Below are positions 18,137 through 28,036 of a stretch of DNA of 58,786 bases, piece after piece; position 1 is the first letter of the stretch, and every line of letters begins with the position of its first letter. The notes under the pieces were generated by a model that was not told the origin of the DNA, searched no databases, and saw only the letters and a program-made list of their open reading frames with translations. This DNA is from Phycicoccus sp. Soil748. Its GTDB lineage: Bacteria; Actinomycetota; Actinomycetes; Actinomycetales; Dermatophilaceae. The position numbers and the translations under genes are program-made. Location of the stretch: assembly GCF_001428025.1 (NCBI RefSeq), contig NZ_LMSC01000007.1, positions 301,675-360,460 on the forward strand, written 5' to 3'.

Positions 18137-19774
18137 ATGACGGAGCTTTCGATCCGTCCGGAGGAGATCCGGGACGCACTGGACAACTTCGTTCAGTCCT
18201 ACGAGCCCGGCACGGCCTCCCGCGAAGAGGTCGGCCGCGTCAGCGACGCCGGCGACGGCATCGCCCACGTCGAGGGCCTGCCCTCGTGCATGACCAACGA
18301 GCTGCTCGAGTTCGAGGACGGGACCCTGGGCCTCGCGCTCAACCTCGACGTCCACGAGATCGGCGTCGTCATCCTCGGTGACTTCTCCAGGATCGAGGAG
18401 GGCCAGGAGGTCAAGCGGACCGGCGAGGTGCTCTCCGTGCCCGTCGGCGACGCGTTCCTCGGTCGCGTCGTCAACCCGCTCGGCCAGCCGATCGACGGCC
18501 TCGGCGAGATCGCGACCACCGAGCGTCGCGCCCTCGAGCTGCAGGCGCCGACCGTGGTCCAGCGCAAGTCGGTCCACGAGCCGCTGCAGACCGGCCTCAA
18601 GGCCGTCGACGCCATGACCCCCATCGGCCGCGGCCAGCGCCAGCTCATCATCGGCGACCGCCAGACCGGCAAGACGACGGTCGCGGTCGACACGATCATC
18701 AACCAGAAGCAGAACTGGGAGTCGGGCGACCCCGACCAGCAGGTCCGCTGCATCTACGTCGCCATGGGCCAGAAGGGCTCCACCATCGCTGCCGTCCGCG
18801 GCACGCTGGAGGAGGCCGGCGCCCTCGAGTACACGACGATCGTCGCGGCCCCCGCGTCCGACTCGGCGGGCTTCAAGTACCTCGCGCCGTACACCGGCTC
18901 GGCCATCGGCCAGCACTGGATGTACCAGGGCAAGCACGTCCTCATCGTGTTCGACGACCTGTCCAAGCAGGCCGAGGCCTACCGCGCCGTGTCGCTGCTG
19001 CTGCGCCGCCCGCCGGGCCGCGAGGCCTACCCCGGTGACGTCTTCTACCTGCACTCCCGCCTCCTGGAGCGTTGCGCGAAGCTGTCCGACGAGCTCGGCC
19101 ACGGCTCGATGACCGGCCTGCCGATCATCGAGACCAAGGCCGGTGACGTCTCGGCGTACATCCCGACCAACGTCATCTCCATCACCGACGGCCAGATCTA
19201 CCTCCAGGCCGACCTCTTCAACGCCAACGTGCGTCCCGCGATCGACGTGGGTGTCTCCGTCTCCCGTGTCGGTGGCGCCGCGCAGATCAAGGCCATGAAG
19301 GAGGTCTCCGGCCGCCTCAAGCTCGACCTCGCGCAGTTCCGCGCGATGGAGGCGTTCGCCATGTTCGCCTCGGACCTCGACCCGGCCTCCCGTGCCCAGC
19401 TCGCGAAGGGTGCCCGCCTCGTCGAGCTCCTCAAGCAGAAGCAGGCCGCGCCGTTCCCGGTCGAGGAGCAGGTCGTGTCCATCTGGACCGGCACCACCGG
19501 CCAGCTCGACTCGATCGCCGTCGAGGACGTCTCGCGCTTCGAGTCCGAGTTCCTGGACTACCTGCGCCGCGAGAAGAAGGGCCTGCTGGACGCCATCCGC
19601 GAGTCCAAGAAGTTCGAGGACGAGACCCGCTCCGGGCTCGAGGACGCCGTCAAGGCGTTCAAGGAGCAGTTCGCCGCCTCCGGCGCCGAGAACACCCCCG
19701 TCGGCCACGAGGCCGACCCGGGCGAGCTCGAGCACGAGGTCGAGCAGGAGCAGATCGTCAAGCAGAAGCGCTGA
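18137..19774 (+). CDS. atpA: ATP synthase F1 subunit alpha
   Basis: 545 residues. Non-catalytic nucleotide-binding subunit with Walker A GDRQTGKT, the Arg-finger region [10 protein letters not shown], and a C-terminal extension of about 30 charged residues ([14 protein letters not shown]) like that of other actinobacteria. GGGAGAAGAG precedes the ATG. The 99-base gap from atpH is C/A-rich with no obvious gene. Confidence 0.97.
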   Translation: MTELSIRPEEIRDALDNFVQSYEPGTASREEVGRVSDAGDGIAHVEGLPSCMTNELLEFEDGTLGLALNLDVHEIGVVILGDFSRIEEGQEVKRTGEVLSVPVGDAFLGRVVNPLGQPIDGLGEIATTERRALELQAPTVVQRKSVHEPLQTGLKAVDAMTPIGRGQRQLIIGDRQTGKTTVAVDTIINQKQNWESGDPDQQVRCIYVAMGQKGSTIAAVRGTLEEAGALEYTTIVAAPASDSAGFKYLAPYTGSAIGQHWMYQGKHVLIVFDDLSKQAEAYRAVSLLLRRPPGREAYPGDVFYLHSRLLERCAKLSDELGHGSMTGLPIIETKAGDVSAYIPTNVISITDGQIYLQADLFNANVRPAIDVGVSVSRVGGAAQIKAMKEVSGRLKLDLAQFRAMEAFAMFASDLDPASRAQLAKGARLVELLKQKQAAPFPVEEQVVSIWTGTTGQLDSIAVEDVSRFESEFLDYLRREKKGLLDAIRESKKFEDETRSGLEDAVKAFKEQFAASGAENTPVGHEADPGELEHEVEQEQIVKQKR

Positions 19775-19778
19775 CCAC

Positions 19779-19810
19779 CACCGGGTGCCCACCACGGTGG
19801 GCACCCGGTG
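19779..19810 (+). terminator. Perfect 15-bp hairpin between atpA and atpG
   Basis: Arms CACCGGGTGCCCACC (19779-19793) and GGTGGGCACCCGGTG (19796-19810) are exact complements with only 2 bases between them, so the real loop is 4-6 bases. No T-run follows. Being inside the operon, it is more likely an mRNA stability, processing or partial attenuation element than a full terminator. Confidence 0.6.
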
Positions 19811-19899
19811 ACAGCGTCGCCGCCTCCGGGCGGCACCCCCCAAGCACGTGATCCGCGGCCCCGGGCCGCACCAGGAACGAACGAGAGAGGCGGCAACAT

Positions 19900-20799
19900 A
19901 TGGGAGCGCAGATGCGGGTCTACCGCCAGCGCATCCGGTCCGTCCAGGCGACCAAGAAGATCACGCGCGCCATGGAGCTGATCGCCGCGTCCCGCGTGGT
20001 CAAGGCCCAGCAGCGCGTCCGTGAGTCCTCGCCGTACGCCCGCGCCCTGACGCGCGCGGTGTCGGCGGTGGCGACGTTCTCCAACGTCGACCACCCGCTC
20101 ACCACCGAGTCGGCCGAGGTGCGCCGCGCGGCGGTGCTCGTCGTGACCTCCGACCGCGGCCTCGCCGGTGCCTACAGCTCCTCCGTCATCAAGGAGAGCG
20201 AGCGCCTCATCGGCGAGCTGCGCGGCGAGGGCAAGGAGGTCGTCCCCTACCTGGTCGGCCGCAAGGCGGTGGGCTTCTACCGCTTCCGCAAGCGTGAGTT
20301 CGCGGCCGAGTGGACCGGGTTCACCGACCAGCCCACGTTCGACGTGGCGCGGGAGATCGGCGAGGAGCTCGTGGCGGCGTTCAACCGCCCCTACGAGGAC
20401 GGTGGTGCCGACGAGGTCCACATCGTCTTCACGCGCTTCGTCAACATGGTCAACCAGGAGCCCGACGTCATCCGCATGCTGCCCCTCGAGGTGGTCGAGG
20501 GCGAGGAGCCCCCTGCCGAGGACGACGTCCTGCCCCTCTACGAGTTCGAGCCCGGTGCCGAGCAGGTCCTCGACGCGCTGCTGCCCAAGTACGTCACGGC
20601 GCGCATCTACAACTGCCTGCTCCAGGCCGCCGCGTCCGAGCTGGCCGCGCGCCAGAAGGCGATGAAGTCCGCCACGGACAACGCCGAGGAGCTCATCAAG
20701 AAGTACACCCGGTTGGCCAACCAGGCCCGCCAGGCCGAGATCACCCAAGAGATCAGCGAGATCGTGGGCGGCGCCAGCGCCCTCGCCGACGCCAGTTGA
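19900..20799 (+). CDS. atpG: ATP synthase F1 subunit gamma
   Basis: 299 residues. Central rotor stalk. N-terminal helix with [18 protein letters not shown] and C-terminal helix with [12 protein letters not shown]-like sequence ([20 protein letters not shown]) are the conserved coiled pair. The loop near residues 205-215 ([11 protein letters not shown]) is acidic and lengthened, as in mycobacterial gamma. GAGAGAGG lies just upstream. Confidence 0.95.
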   Translation: MGAQMRVYRQRIRSVQATKKITRAMELIAASRVVKAQQRVRESSPYARALTRAVSAVATFSNVDHPLTTESAEVRRAAVLVVTSDRGLAGAYSSSVIKESERLIGELRGEGKEVVPYLVGRKAVGFYRFRKREFAAEWTGFTDQPTFDVAREIGEELVAAFNRPYEDGGADEVHIVFTRFVNMVNQEPDVIRMLPLEVVEGEEPPAEDDVLPLYEFEPGAEQVLDALLPKYVTARIYNCLLQAAASELAARQKAMKSATDNAEELIKKYTRLANQARQAEITQEISEIVGGASALADAS

Positions 20800-22272
<1,473 letters not shown>

Positions 22273-22275
<3 letters not shown>

Positions 22276-22338
22276 CGCGACAGCGTCGATGCAGGATGAC
22301 GCGACAGCGTCGATGCAGGACTGACGCGACAGCGTCGA
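22273..22338 (+). repeat. Triple 24-bp repeat, each copy with a small hairpin, at the atpD stop
   Basis: TGACGCGACAGCGTCGATGC plus AGGA occurs at 22273-22296 and 22297-22320, and a third partial copy (TGACGCGACAGCGTCGA) begins at 22322. Each contains GACGC-GACA-GCGTC, a 5-bp stem with a 4-base loop. The first copy begins with the atpD stop codon. Identical copies point to recent duplication or selection at RNA level. Confidence 0.85.
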
Positions 22339-22352
22339 CTGAAGCACCCGTG

Positions 22353-22389
22353 TGCCGTGGGGCCAGCCACTCTGGCTGGCCCCACGGCA
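22353..22389 (+). terminator. Perfect 17-bp hairpin between atpD and atpC
   Basis: TGCCGTGGGGCCAGCCA (22353-22369) and TGGCTGGCCCCACGGCA (22373-22389) pair exactly around the loop CTC; two more pairs extend the base. No T-run follows. Strong enough to end or pause transcription before atpC. Confidence 0.7.
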
Positions 22390-22423
22390 TACCACCCGCC
22401 GGAGGGTTCCCCACGGCGGTGGT

Positions 22424-22429
22424 TAGACT
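22424..22429 (+). promoter_or_regulatory. Possible -10 box for atpC
   Basis: TAGACT, 30 bases before the atpC start and just after the hairpin. No good -35. If used, atpC would have its own promoter compensating for loss at the hairpin. Confidence 0.35.
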
Positions 22430-22459
22430 CGAGCAGTACGCATTCCCGTGGAGGACACC

Positions 22460-22729
22460 GTGAGCACCCTGCAGGTTGAACTCGTCGCCGCCGACCGCAA
22501 GGTCTGGGAGGGCGAGGCCGACATGGTCCTGGCCCGCACCGTCGACGGCGAGCTGGGCATCCTGCCCGGTCACACCCCGCTGCTCGGCATCCTCGTCGAG
22601 GGCGACGTGCGCATCCGGACCGCAGGCACCGACGCGGCGGCCCGCATCGACGGGGGCTTCCTGTCGGTCGACCGTGACAAGGTCATCATCGTCGCCGAGG
22701 CGGTCGACGCCTCGCAGATCCCGGCGTAG
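22460..22729 (+). CDS. atpC: ATP synthase F1 subunit epsilon
   Basis: 89 residues. Beta-sandwich domain with DRKVWEGEADMV and GELGILPGHTPLL. It is short: like other actinobacteria it lacks the full C-terminal helical hairpin of E. coli epsilon (about 139 residues). The GTG at 22460 follows GGAGGA at 22450-22455; the in-frame GTG at 22448 lies before that site and is rejected. Confidence 0.93.
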   Translation: MSTLQVELVAADRKVWEGEADMVLARTVDGELGILPGHTPLLGILVEGDVRIRTAGTDAAARIDGGFLSVDRDKVIIVAEAVDASQIPA

Positions 22730-22744
22730 CCGAAAGGGGTGAGC

Positions 22745-23173
22745 ATGGCGCCCGCGACGTTCGTCGAGATCATCGTGGGGGCACTCGCCCTGCTCGCCGT
22801 CCTGGCGCTGGCGTACATCTTCGTGCGCCGGCGCCTGCTGTCGTCCGGGGCACCGCTCATGCTGTGCGCGCTGCGTGCCCTGGACCGGTCGTCCTACCGG
22901 CTGGGGCTGCTGCGCTTCTCCGGCGGGACCCTGGAGTGGTACACCCTCATCGGCCCCTCACCGCGCCCGGTCCGGACCTGGGAGCGGCCCCGGCTCGAGC
23001 TCGGGCCGCCGGAGGTCTCGCAGGAAGCCATCGCCGGCCTGCCGGAGGCGGTCACGGTGGCGTGCCGCTACGACGGCGACGAGTTCCGCATCGCCCTGGC
23101 GCCTGCGGCCTACACCGCCATGCGCAGCTGGCTGGAGAGTTCGCCCCCCGGCTTCAACGTCAACGTCGCCTGA
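22745..23173 (+). CDS. DUF2550 membrane protein
   Basis: 142 residues. One N-terminal membrane helix (about 7-27) followed by RRRLL and a soluble domain with GGTLEWY and CRYDGDEFRIALAPAAYTAMRSWLE. This small family sits directly after atpC in many actinobacteria, including mycobacteria; function unknown. The ATG at 22745 lies 5 bases after AAAGGGG; the GTG at 22739 overlaps that site. Confidence 0.85.
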   Translation: MAPATFVEIIVGALALLAVLALAYIFVRRRLLSSGAPLMLCALRALDRSSYRLGLLRFSGGTLEWYTLIGPSPRPVRTWERPRLELGPPEVSQEAIAGLPEAVTVACRYDGDEFRIALAPAAYTAMRSWLESSPPGFNVNVA

Positions 23174-23179
23174 CCGGGA

Positions 23180-23809
23180 TCACTTCTTCCGGTCGGGCGC
23201 CTGGGCGCGTCCGCCGCCGGGCTGCCACAGCACGTCGCCGCCGATGGGCAGGTTGGCGACGCGGGCCAGCACGAAGAGCAGGTCCGAGAGCCGGTTGAGG
23301 TACTTCGCGGTGAGGACGTTGACCCCGCCGTGGCCCTTGCTGCCGTCGCCGGGCTGGTCGCCGTAGGCGTCGATCGCCGCCCAGGCCGCGCGCTCCGCCC
23401 GGCGCACCACGGTCGTCGCGACGTGCAGGTGGGCCGAGCCCACGGTGCCGCCGGGCAGGATGAACGAGCGCAGCTTCTCGACGCGCTCCAGGTAGGCGTC
23501 GCAGTCGGCCTCGAGTTCGTCGACCCATGCCTGCTGGACGCGCAGCGGCGGGTACTCGTAGGTGGGCTGCAGCGGGGTGCAGAGGTCGGCGCCGACGTCG
23601 AACAGGTCGTTCTGCACCCGCAGCAGGGTGGCCCGGATGTCCTCGGGGAGCTCCCCGGCGGCCAGGGCGACCCCGATGGCGGCGTTCGCCTCGTTGGTGT
23701 CGGCGTAGGCGAGCAACCGGACGTCGGTCTTGCTGGTGCGGCTCATGTCCCCGAGGTGGGTGCGGCCGTCGTCACCGGTCCGGGTGTAGATGCGCGTCAG
23801 GTTGACCAT
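23180..23809 (-). CDS. Cob(I)alamin adenosyltransferase, PduO type
   Basis: 209 residues. Transfers the adenosyl group of ATP to cob(I)alamin, giving coenzyme B12. N-terminal TRTGDDGRTHLGD, the central LRSFILPGG and RRAERA...LNRLSDLLF motifs of the PduO family are intact. Convergent with DUF2550 (6-base gap) and divergent from murA, as in mycobacteria. Its product is needed by the mutase at 25709. No cobalamin riboswitch is visible. Confidence 0.92.
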   Translation of the reverse strand: MVNLTRIYTRTGDDGRTHLGDMSRTSKTDVRLLAYADTNEANAAIGVALAAGELPEDIRATLLRVQNDLFDVGADLCTPLQPTYEYPPLRVQQAWVDELEADCDAYLERVEKLRSFILPGGTVGSAHLHVATTVVRRAERAAWAAIDAYGDQPGDGSKGHGGVNVLTAKYLNRLSDLLFVLARVANLPIGGDVLWQPGGGRAQAPDRKK

Positions 23810-23857
23810 GGCAGCAGCCTGTCAGATGGGCCTGGGCGGCGCGGATAGGGTGGGTCG

Positions 23858-25141
23858 GTGGCTGAGAGATTCAGGGTCGTCGGAGGCACCGCGCTGCGTG
23901 GCGAGGTCGCGGTGTGGGGTGCCAAGAACAGCGCGCTCAAGCTCATGGCCGTGGCCCTGCTCGCCGTCGGCCGCACCCGCCTGACCAACGTCCCGGCCAT
24001 CCTCGACGTGACGATCATGGCCGAGCTGCTGCGGCGCCTGGGCTGCACCGTCGACTACGACGCCACGGCCGGCGTCGTGGAGATCACCGTGCCCGAGAAG
24101 ATCGGGCACCGGGCCGACTACGACCTCGTCCGCGCCCTGCGCGCGTCGACCGCCGTGCTCGGCCCGCTGGTGGCCCGCACCGGCTCCGCCGACGTCGCCG
24201 TGCCCGGGGGAGACGCCATCGGCTCACGCGGGCTCGACCTGCACGCCGCAGGGCTGGAGGCGCTCGGCGCCCGCGTCCACGTCACCCACGGCTTCCTGGT
24301 CGCCGAGGCGCCGGACGGCCTCCACGGCGCCGAGATCCGGCTCGAGTTCCCGAGCGTCGGGGCCACCGAGAACGTCCTGACGGCTGCGGTCCTGGCCCGG
24401 GGGACCACCCGTCTGGAGAACGCCGCGCGCGAGCCCGAGATCGCGGACATCGCCGAGATGCTGACGTCGATGGGGGCCCGCATCACGGGCGCCGGCACCT
24501 CCGTCATCGAGGTGGAGGGCGTCGACCGGCTCTCGCCCACCGAGCACGCCGTCGTCCCCGACCGCATCGCGGCCGGCACCTGGGCCTTCGCCGCCGCAGC
24601 CACCCGCGGCGACGTCGAGGTCGTCGGCGCCGTGAGCGCCCACCTCGTCGCCGCCCTCGAGCTGGTCGAGGCGAGCGGTGCCACCGTCACCGACACCGAG
24701 CGGGGGTTCCGGGTCGACTCCGGGGGCCGCCGCCCGCGCGCGTTCGACGTGGCCACGCTCCCGTACCCCGGCTTCCCGACCGACCTGCAGCCCTTCGCCC
24801 TCGCCTGCAACGCCGTCGCCGACGGCTCGGCGATGATCACCGAGAACCTCTTCGAGGCCCGGTTCCGCACCGTCCAGGAGCTGAACCGGCTCGGGGCCGA
24901 GACCCGCATCGACGGCCACCACGTCATGGTCCACGGGGTGGAGCGGCTCTCCGGCGCCCCGGTGGAGGCGAGCGACATCCGCGCCGGCGCGGCCCTGGTC
25001 ATCGCCGGCCTGGTCGCCGAGGGGGTGACCACGGTCAGCGGTGCCCAGCACATCGACCGTGGCTACGCAGGGTTCGCCGAGAGCATGCAGGGCCTCGGCG
25101 CCGACGTCACGCGCGAGCCGGACGACGACCCCTTCCTCTGA
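23858..25141 (+). CDS. murA: UDP-N-acetylglucosamine 1-carboxyvinyltransferase, Asp type
   Basis: 427 residues. First committed step of peptidoglycan synthesis: adds enolpyruvate from PEP to UDP-GlcNAc. Lys24-Asn25 (AKNSALK), the RALRAS region and FPTDLQP are conserved. In the catalytic loop the usual Cys is Asp119 ([10 protein letters not shown]), as in M. tuberculosis MurA, which makes the enzyme insensitive to fosfomycin. The GTG start has TAGGGT at 23846-23851, 6 bases upstream, so the mRNA is probably leaderless. Confidence 0.95.
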   Translation: MAERFRVVGGTALRGEVAVWGAKNSALKLMAVALLAVGRTRLTNVPAILDVTIMAELLRRLGCTVDYDATAGVVEITVPEKIGHRADYDLVRALRASTAVLGPLVARTGSADVAVPGGDAIGSRGLDLHAAGLEALGARVHVTHGFLVAEAPDGLHGAEIRLEFPSVGATENVLTAAVLARGTTRLENAAREPEIADIAEMLTSMGARITGAGTSVIEVEGVDRLSPTEHAVVPDRIAAGTWAFAAAATRGDVEVVGAVSAHLVAALELVEASGATVTDTERGFRVDSGGRRPRAFDVATLPYPGFPTDLQPFALACNAVADGSAMITENLFEARFRTVQELNRLGAETRIDGHHVMVHGVERLSGAPVEASDIRAGAALVIAGLVAEGVTTVSGAQHIDRGYAGFAESMQGLGADVTREPDDDPFL

Positions 25142-25301
25142 GGGAAGCGTCCCGGAAGGACCGGGTTCCTCCCGGTTGGCGTAGCCGACACCGGGCCGGC
25201 CGACCGGGACCTTTACCAGATCTTGATCAGGCTCGACACAACCCGTACCCCGCCCGCGGGCGTCCCTGTGAGTGAATGTCTCCACGGACAAGGGGGTTCG
25301 C

Positions 25302-25667
25302 ATGTCGGTCAGCACCATCGGGGTCCTCCCCGTCGCGGTCCGCGCACTGCACTCGGGGCAGGAGGTCGCCATCACCGGCCGCATCGACGTGCACTCGGTC
25401 CCCGACGTGCGACTGCTCCTCCACGAGATCATCGACACCGGCTGCGGTGACGTGCTGATGCGCCTGGCCGACGCCGAGATCGGTGACGCGACCGGCCTGG
25501 GGGTCATCGTGGAGGCCTACACGCGCGCCCGCCGTGCCGGCCGCCGACTGGCCGTCATCGACATGAGCGAGCGCACCGGGCGCCTGTTGCGTGCGTCACG
25601 CATCGACCGCGTCCTCGTGCTGCGCGAGCCCGTCGAGGACCACACTGTGGTGGCTGTCACCGCCTGA
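25302..25667 (+). CDS. STAS-domain protein (anti-sigma antagonist-like)
   Basis: 121 residues, a single STAS domain. In the loop where SpoIIAA has its regulatory Ser, the protein reads GDATGLGVIV, with Thr at the phosphorylation site. ATG 25302 is placed 5 bases after AAGGGGG; an in-frame GTG at 25272 lacks a ribosome site. No anti-sigma kinase or sigma factor is nearby, so the partner is elsewhere. The 160 bases before it hold short inverted repeats and TTGATCA but no firm promoter. Confidence 0.8.
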   Translation: MSVSTIGVLPVAVRALHSGQEVAITGRIDVHSVPDVRLLLHEIIDTGCGDVLMRLADAEIGDATGLGVIVEAYTRARRAGRRLAVIDMSERTGRLLRASRIDRVLVLREPVEDHTVVAVTA

Positions 25668-25708
25668 GCGCCTCCCGCGGGCCTTCGGCCCGCCGGTACG
25701 TTCGGCCC

Positions 25709-27808
25709 ATGCCCGAGCCTGCCGAGCCCGCTGCCGCGTCGACCCCCACCCCCGACGCGCCGCCGCGCCGCGAGCGCGACCGGCCCTGGGTGATGCGCAC
25801 CTACGCCGGCCACTCCAGCGCGGCCGCGAGCAACGCGCTCTACCGGCGCAACCTCGCCAAGGGGCAGACCGGGCTGTCGGTGGCGTTCGACCTGCCGACC
25901 CAGACCGGGTACGACCCCGACCACCCGCTCGCGCGCGGGGAGGTGGGCAAGGTCGGTGTCCCGGTCTCGCACGTCGGTGACATGCGGGCGCTGTTCGACC
26001 AGATCCCGCTGGACCGCATGAACACGTCGATGACCATCAACGCCACCGCGATGTGGCTGCTCGCGCTCTACCAGGTGGTGGCGGAGGAGCAGGCGGTCGC
26101 CGAGGGCCGTGACCCGGCCGAGGCGGTGCGGGCGCTGGCGGGCACCACCCAGAACGACATCATCAAGGAGTACCTGTCGCGGGGGACCTACGTCTTCGCG
26201 CCCCAGCCGTCGCTGCGGCTCATCACCGACATGGTCGCCTACACGGTCTCCGAGATGCCGAGGTGGAACCCCACCAACATCTGCAGCTACCACCTGCAGG
26301 AGGCCGGGGCGACGCCGGTCCAGGAGATCGCCTACGCGATGTCGACGGCGATCGCCGTCCTCGACGCCGTGCGCGACTCGGGACAGGTGCCGCAGGAGCG
26401 CTTCGGCGAGGTGGTCGCGCGGATCTCCTTCTTCGTCAACGCCGGGGTGCGGTTCGTCGAGGAGATGTGCAAGATGCGCGCCTTCGTCCAGCTGTGGGAC
26501 GAGGTCACACGCGACCGGTACGGCGTGCAGGACCCGCGACACCGGCGGTTCCGGTACGGCGTGCAGGTCAACTCCCTGGGGCTGACCGAGGCCCAGCCCG
26601 AGAACAACGTCCAGCGCATCGTCCTGGAGATGCTGGCGGTGACGCTGAGCAAGGACGCCCGCGCCCGCGCGGTGCAGCTCCCCGCCTGGAACGAGGCGCT
26701 GGGACTGCCGCGCCCGTGGGACCAGCAGTGGTCGCTGCGCATGCAGCAGGTGCTGGCGTACGAGTCCGACCTGCTCGAGTACGACGACCTGTTCACCGGG
26801 TCGACCGTCGTCGAGGCCAAGGTCTCCGAGCTCGTCGACGGCGCCAGGGCCGAGATCGCCCGCGTCCAGGAGATGGGTGGGGCGGTCGCGGCCGTCGAGA
26901 GCGGCTACATGAAGTCCGCGCTGGTCGCCTCGCACTCCCGGCGCCGGGCGCGGATCGAGTCGGGCGAGGACGTCGTCGTCGGCGTCAACCGGTTCGAGAC
27001 GACCGAGCCGAACCCGCTCACGGCCGACCTCGACACCGCCATCCAGACCGTCGACCACGACGTGGAGGCGCGGGCCGTCGAGGCGGTACGCGGCTGGCGC
27101 GCGGACCGCGACGCGGACGAGGGCTCCCGCCAGCGCGCCGCGGCAGCCTTGGCGGCGCTCGGGGAGGCCGCCCGCTCCGGTACCCCGCTCATGGCTGCCT
27201 CGCTGGAGGCGGCCCGCGCCGGGGTCACCACGGGGGAGTGGGCCCAGGCGCTGCGCGAGGTCTTCGGCGAGTACCGGGCGCCGACGGGGGTCTCGGGGTC
27301 GGTCGGGGTCGGGGACGGGGCCACCGACGAGCTGCAGGCAGTGCGTGAGCTGGTGCGCCGCACCGGCGAGGAGCTCGGCGAGCGGCTGCGGGTGCTCGTC
27401 GCCAAGCCCGGGCTCGACGGGCACAGCAACGGCGCCGAGCAGGTGGCGGTCCGCGCCCGGGACGCCGGGTTCGAGGTGGTCTACCAGGGGATCCGGCTCA
27501 CGCCGGAGCAGATCGTGGCCGCGGCAGTGGCCGAGGACGTGCACCTGGTCGGGATCTCGATCCTCTCGGGGTCGCACATGGAGCTGGTCCCGCAGGTCCT
27601 CGACGGGCTGAGGGAGGCCGGCGCCGGCGACGTCCCGGTCATCGTCGGCGGCATCATCCCCGACTCCGACGCCAAGGCGCTCAGGGGGCTCGGCGTCGCG
27701 GCCGTCTTCACGCCCAAGGACTTCGGGCTCAACGAGATCATGGGCGAGCTCGTCGAGGTCGTCCGGCGCTCGCGCGGCCTGGCCGCGGGGCGTCCGGCCG
27801 GGGGCTGA
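25709..27808 (+). CDS. ecm: Cobalamin-dependent acyl-CoA mutase, ethylmalonyl-CoA mutase (MeaA/Ecm) type
   Basis: 699 residues in one chain: a TIM-barrel substrate domain (about 25-540) with RPWVMRTYAGHSS, FDLPTQTGYDPDHP and QNDIIKEYLSRGTY, and a C-terminal B12 domain with DGHSNG (the DxHxxG cobalt-ligand motif) in AKPGLDGHSNGAEQ. Length, single-chain form and the TYAGHSSA start fit MeaA/ethylmalonyl-CoA mutase better than MutA/MutB methylmalonyl-CoA mutase. It converts ethylmalonyl-CoA to methylsuccinyl-CoA. Ccr and epimerase genes at 49814-51746 support that role. Confidence 0.85.
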   Translation: MPEPAEPAAASTPTPDAPPRRERDRPWVMRTYAGHSSAAASNALYRRNLAKGQTGLSVAFDLPTQTGYDPDHPLARGEVGKVGVPVSHVGDMRALFDQIPLDRMNTSMTINATAMWLLALYQVVAEEQAVAEGRDPAEAVRALAGTTQNDIIKEYLSRGTYVFAPQPSLRLITDMVAYTVSEMPRWNPTNICSYHLQEAGATPVQEIAYAMSTAIAVLDAVRDSGQVPQERFGEVVARISFFVNAGVRFVEEMCKMRAFVQLWDEVTRDRYGVQDPRHRRFRYGVQVNSLGLTEAQPENNVQRIVLEMLAVTLSKDARARAVQLPAWNEALGLPRPWDQQWSLRMQQVLAYESDLLEYDDLFTGSTVVEAKVSELVDGARAEIARVQEMGGAVAAVESGYMKSALVASHSRRRARIESGEDVVVGVNRFETTEPNPLTADLDTAIQTVDHDVEARAVEAVRGWRADRDADEGSRQRAAAALAALGEAARSGTPLMAASLEAARAGVTTGEWAQALREVFGEYRAPTGVSGSVGVGDGATDELQAVRELVRRTGEELGERLRVLVAKPGLDGHSNGAEQVAVRARDAGFEVVYQGIRLTPEQIVAAAVAEDVHLVGISILSGSHMELVPQVLDGLREAGAGDVPVIVGGIIPDSDAKALRGLGVAAVFTPKDFGLNEIMGELVEVVRRSRGLAAGRPAGG

Positions 27809-28036
27809 GACCCGCTCCGCGCCCGGTCCGGAAACCGTTGCCCCACAGGCCGGGACGCGGCTCGCGTGGTGCCCGAGTCAAGTCTTGGTGCGTGTTTCCT
27901 GAAAATTCGCCCACGTGGCCGTTTCGTCGCCTAAGTTCGCCCCGCGCGCGGTGAATCAGTGGGGGCGGGTGTCCTCCACGCGCCCGGCCCAAGTGGGGGG
28001 CGAATGGTTGTGTGGCCGCGCGACGAAGGAGACCCC

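Noticed and set aside
23810-25708. Cobalamin riboswitch near the adenosyltransferase or mutase
   Set aside because: No leader long enough and no B12-box-like sequence; the gaps are 48-160 bases with promoter-like content only.
25709-27808. Methylmalonyl-CoA mutase MutB
   Set aside because: There is no MutA partner, the N-terminus lacks the MutB extension and reads like MeaA/Ecm, and Ccr is encoded nearby. The distinction still rests on motif pattern, not an assay.
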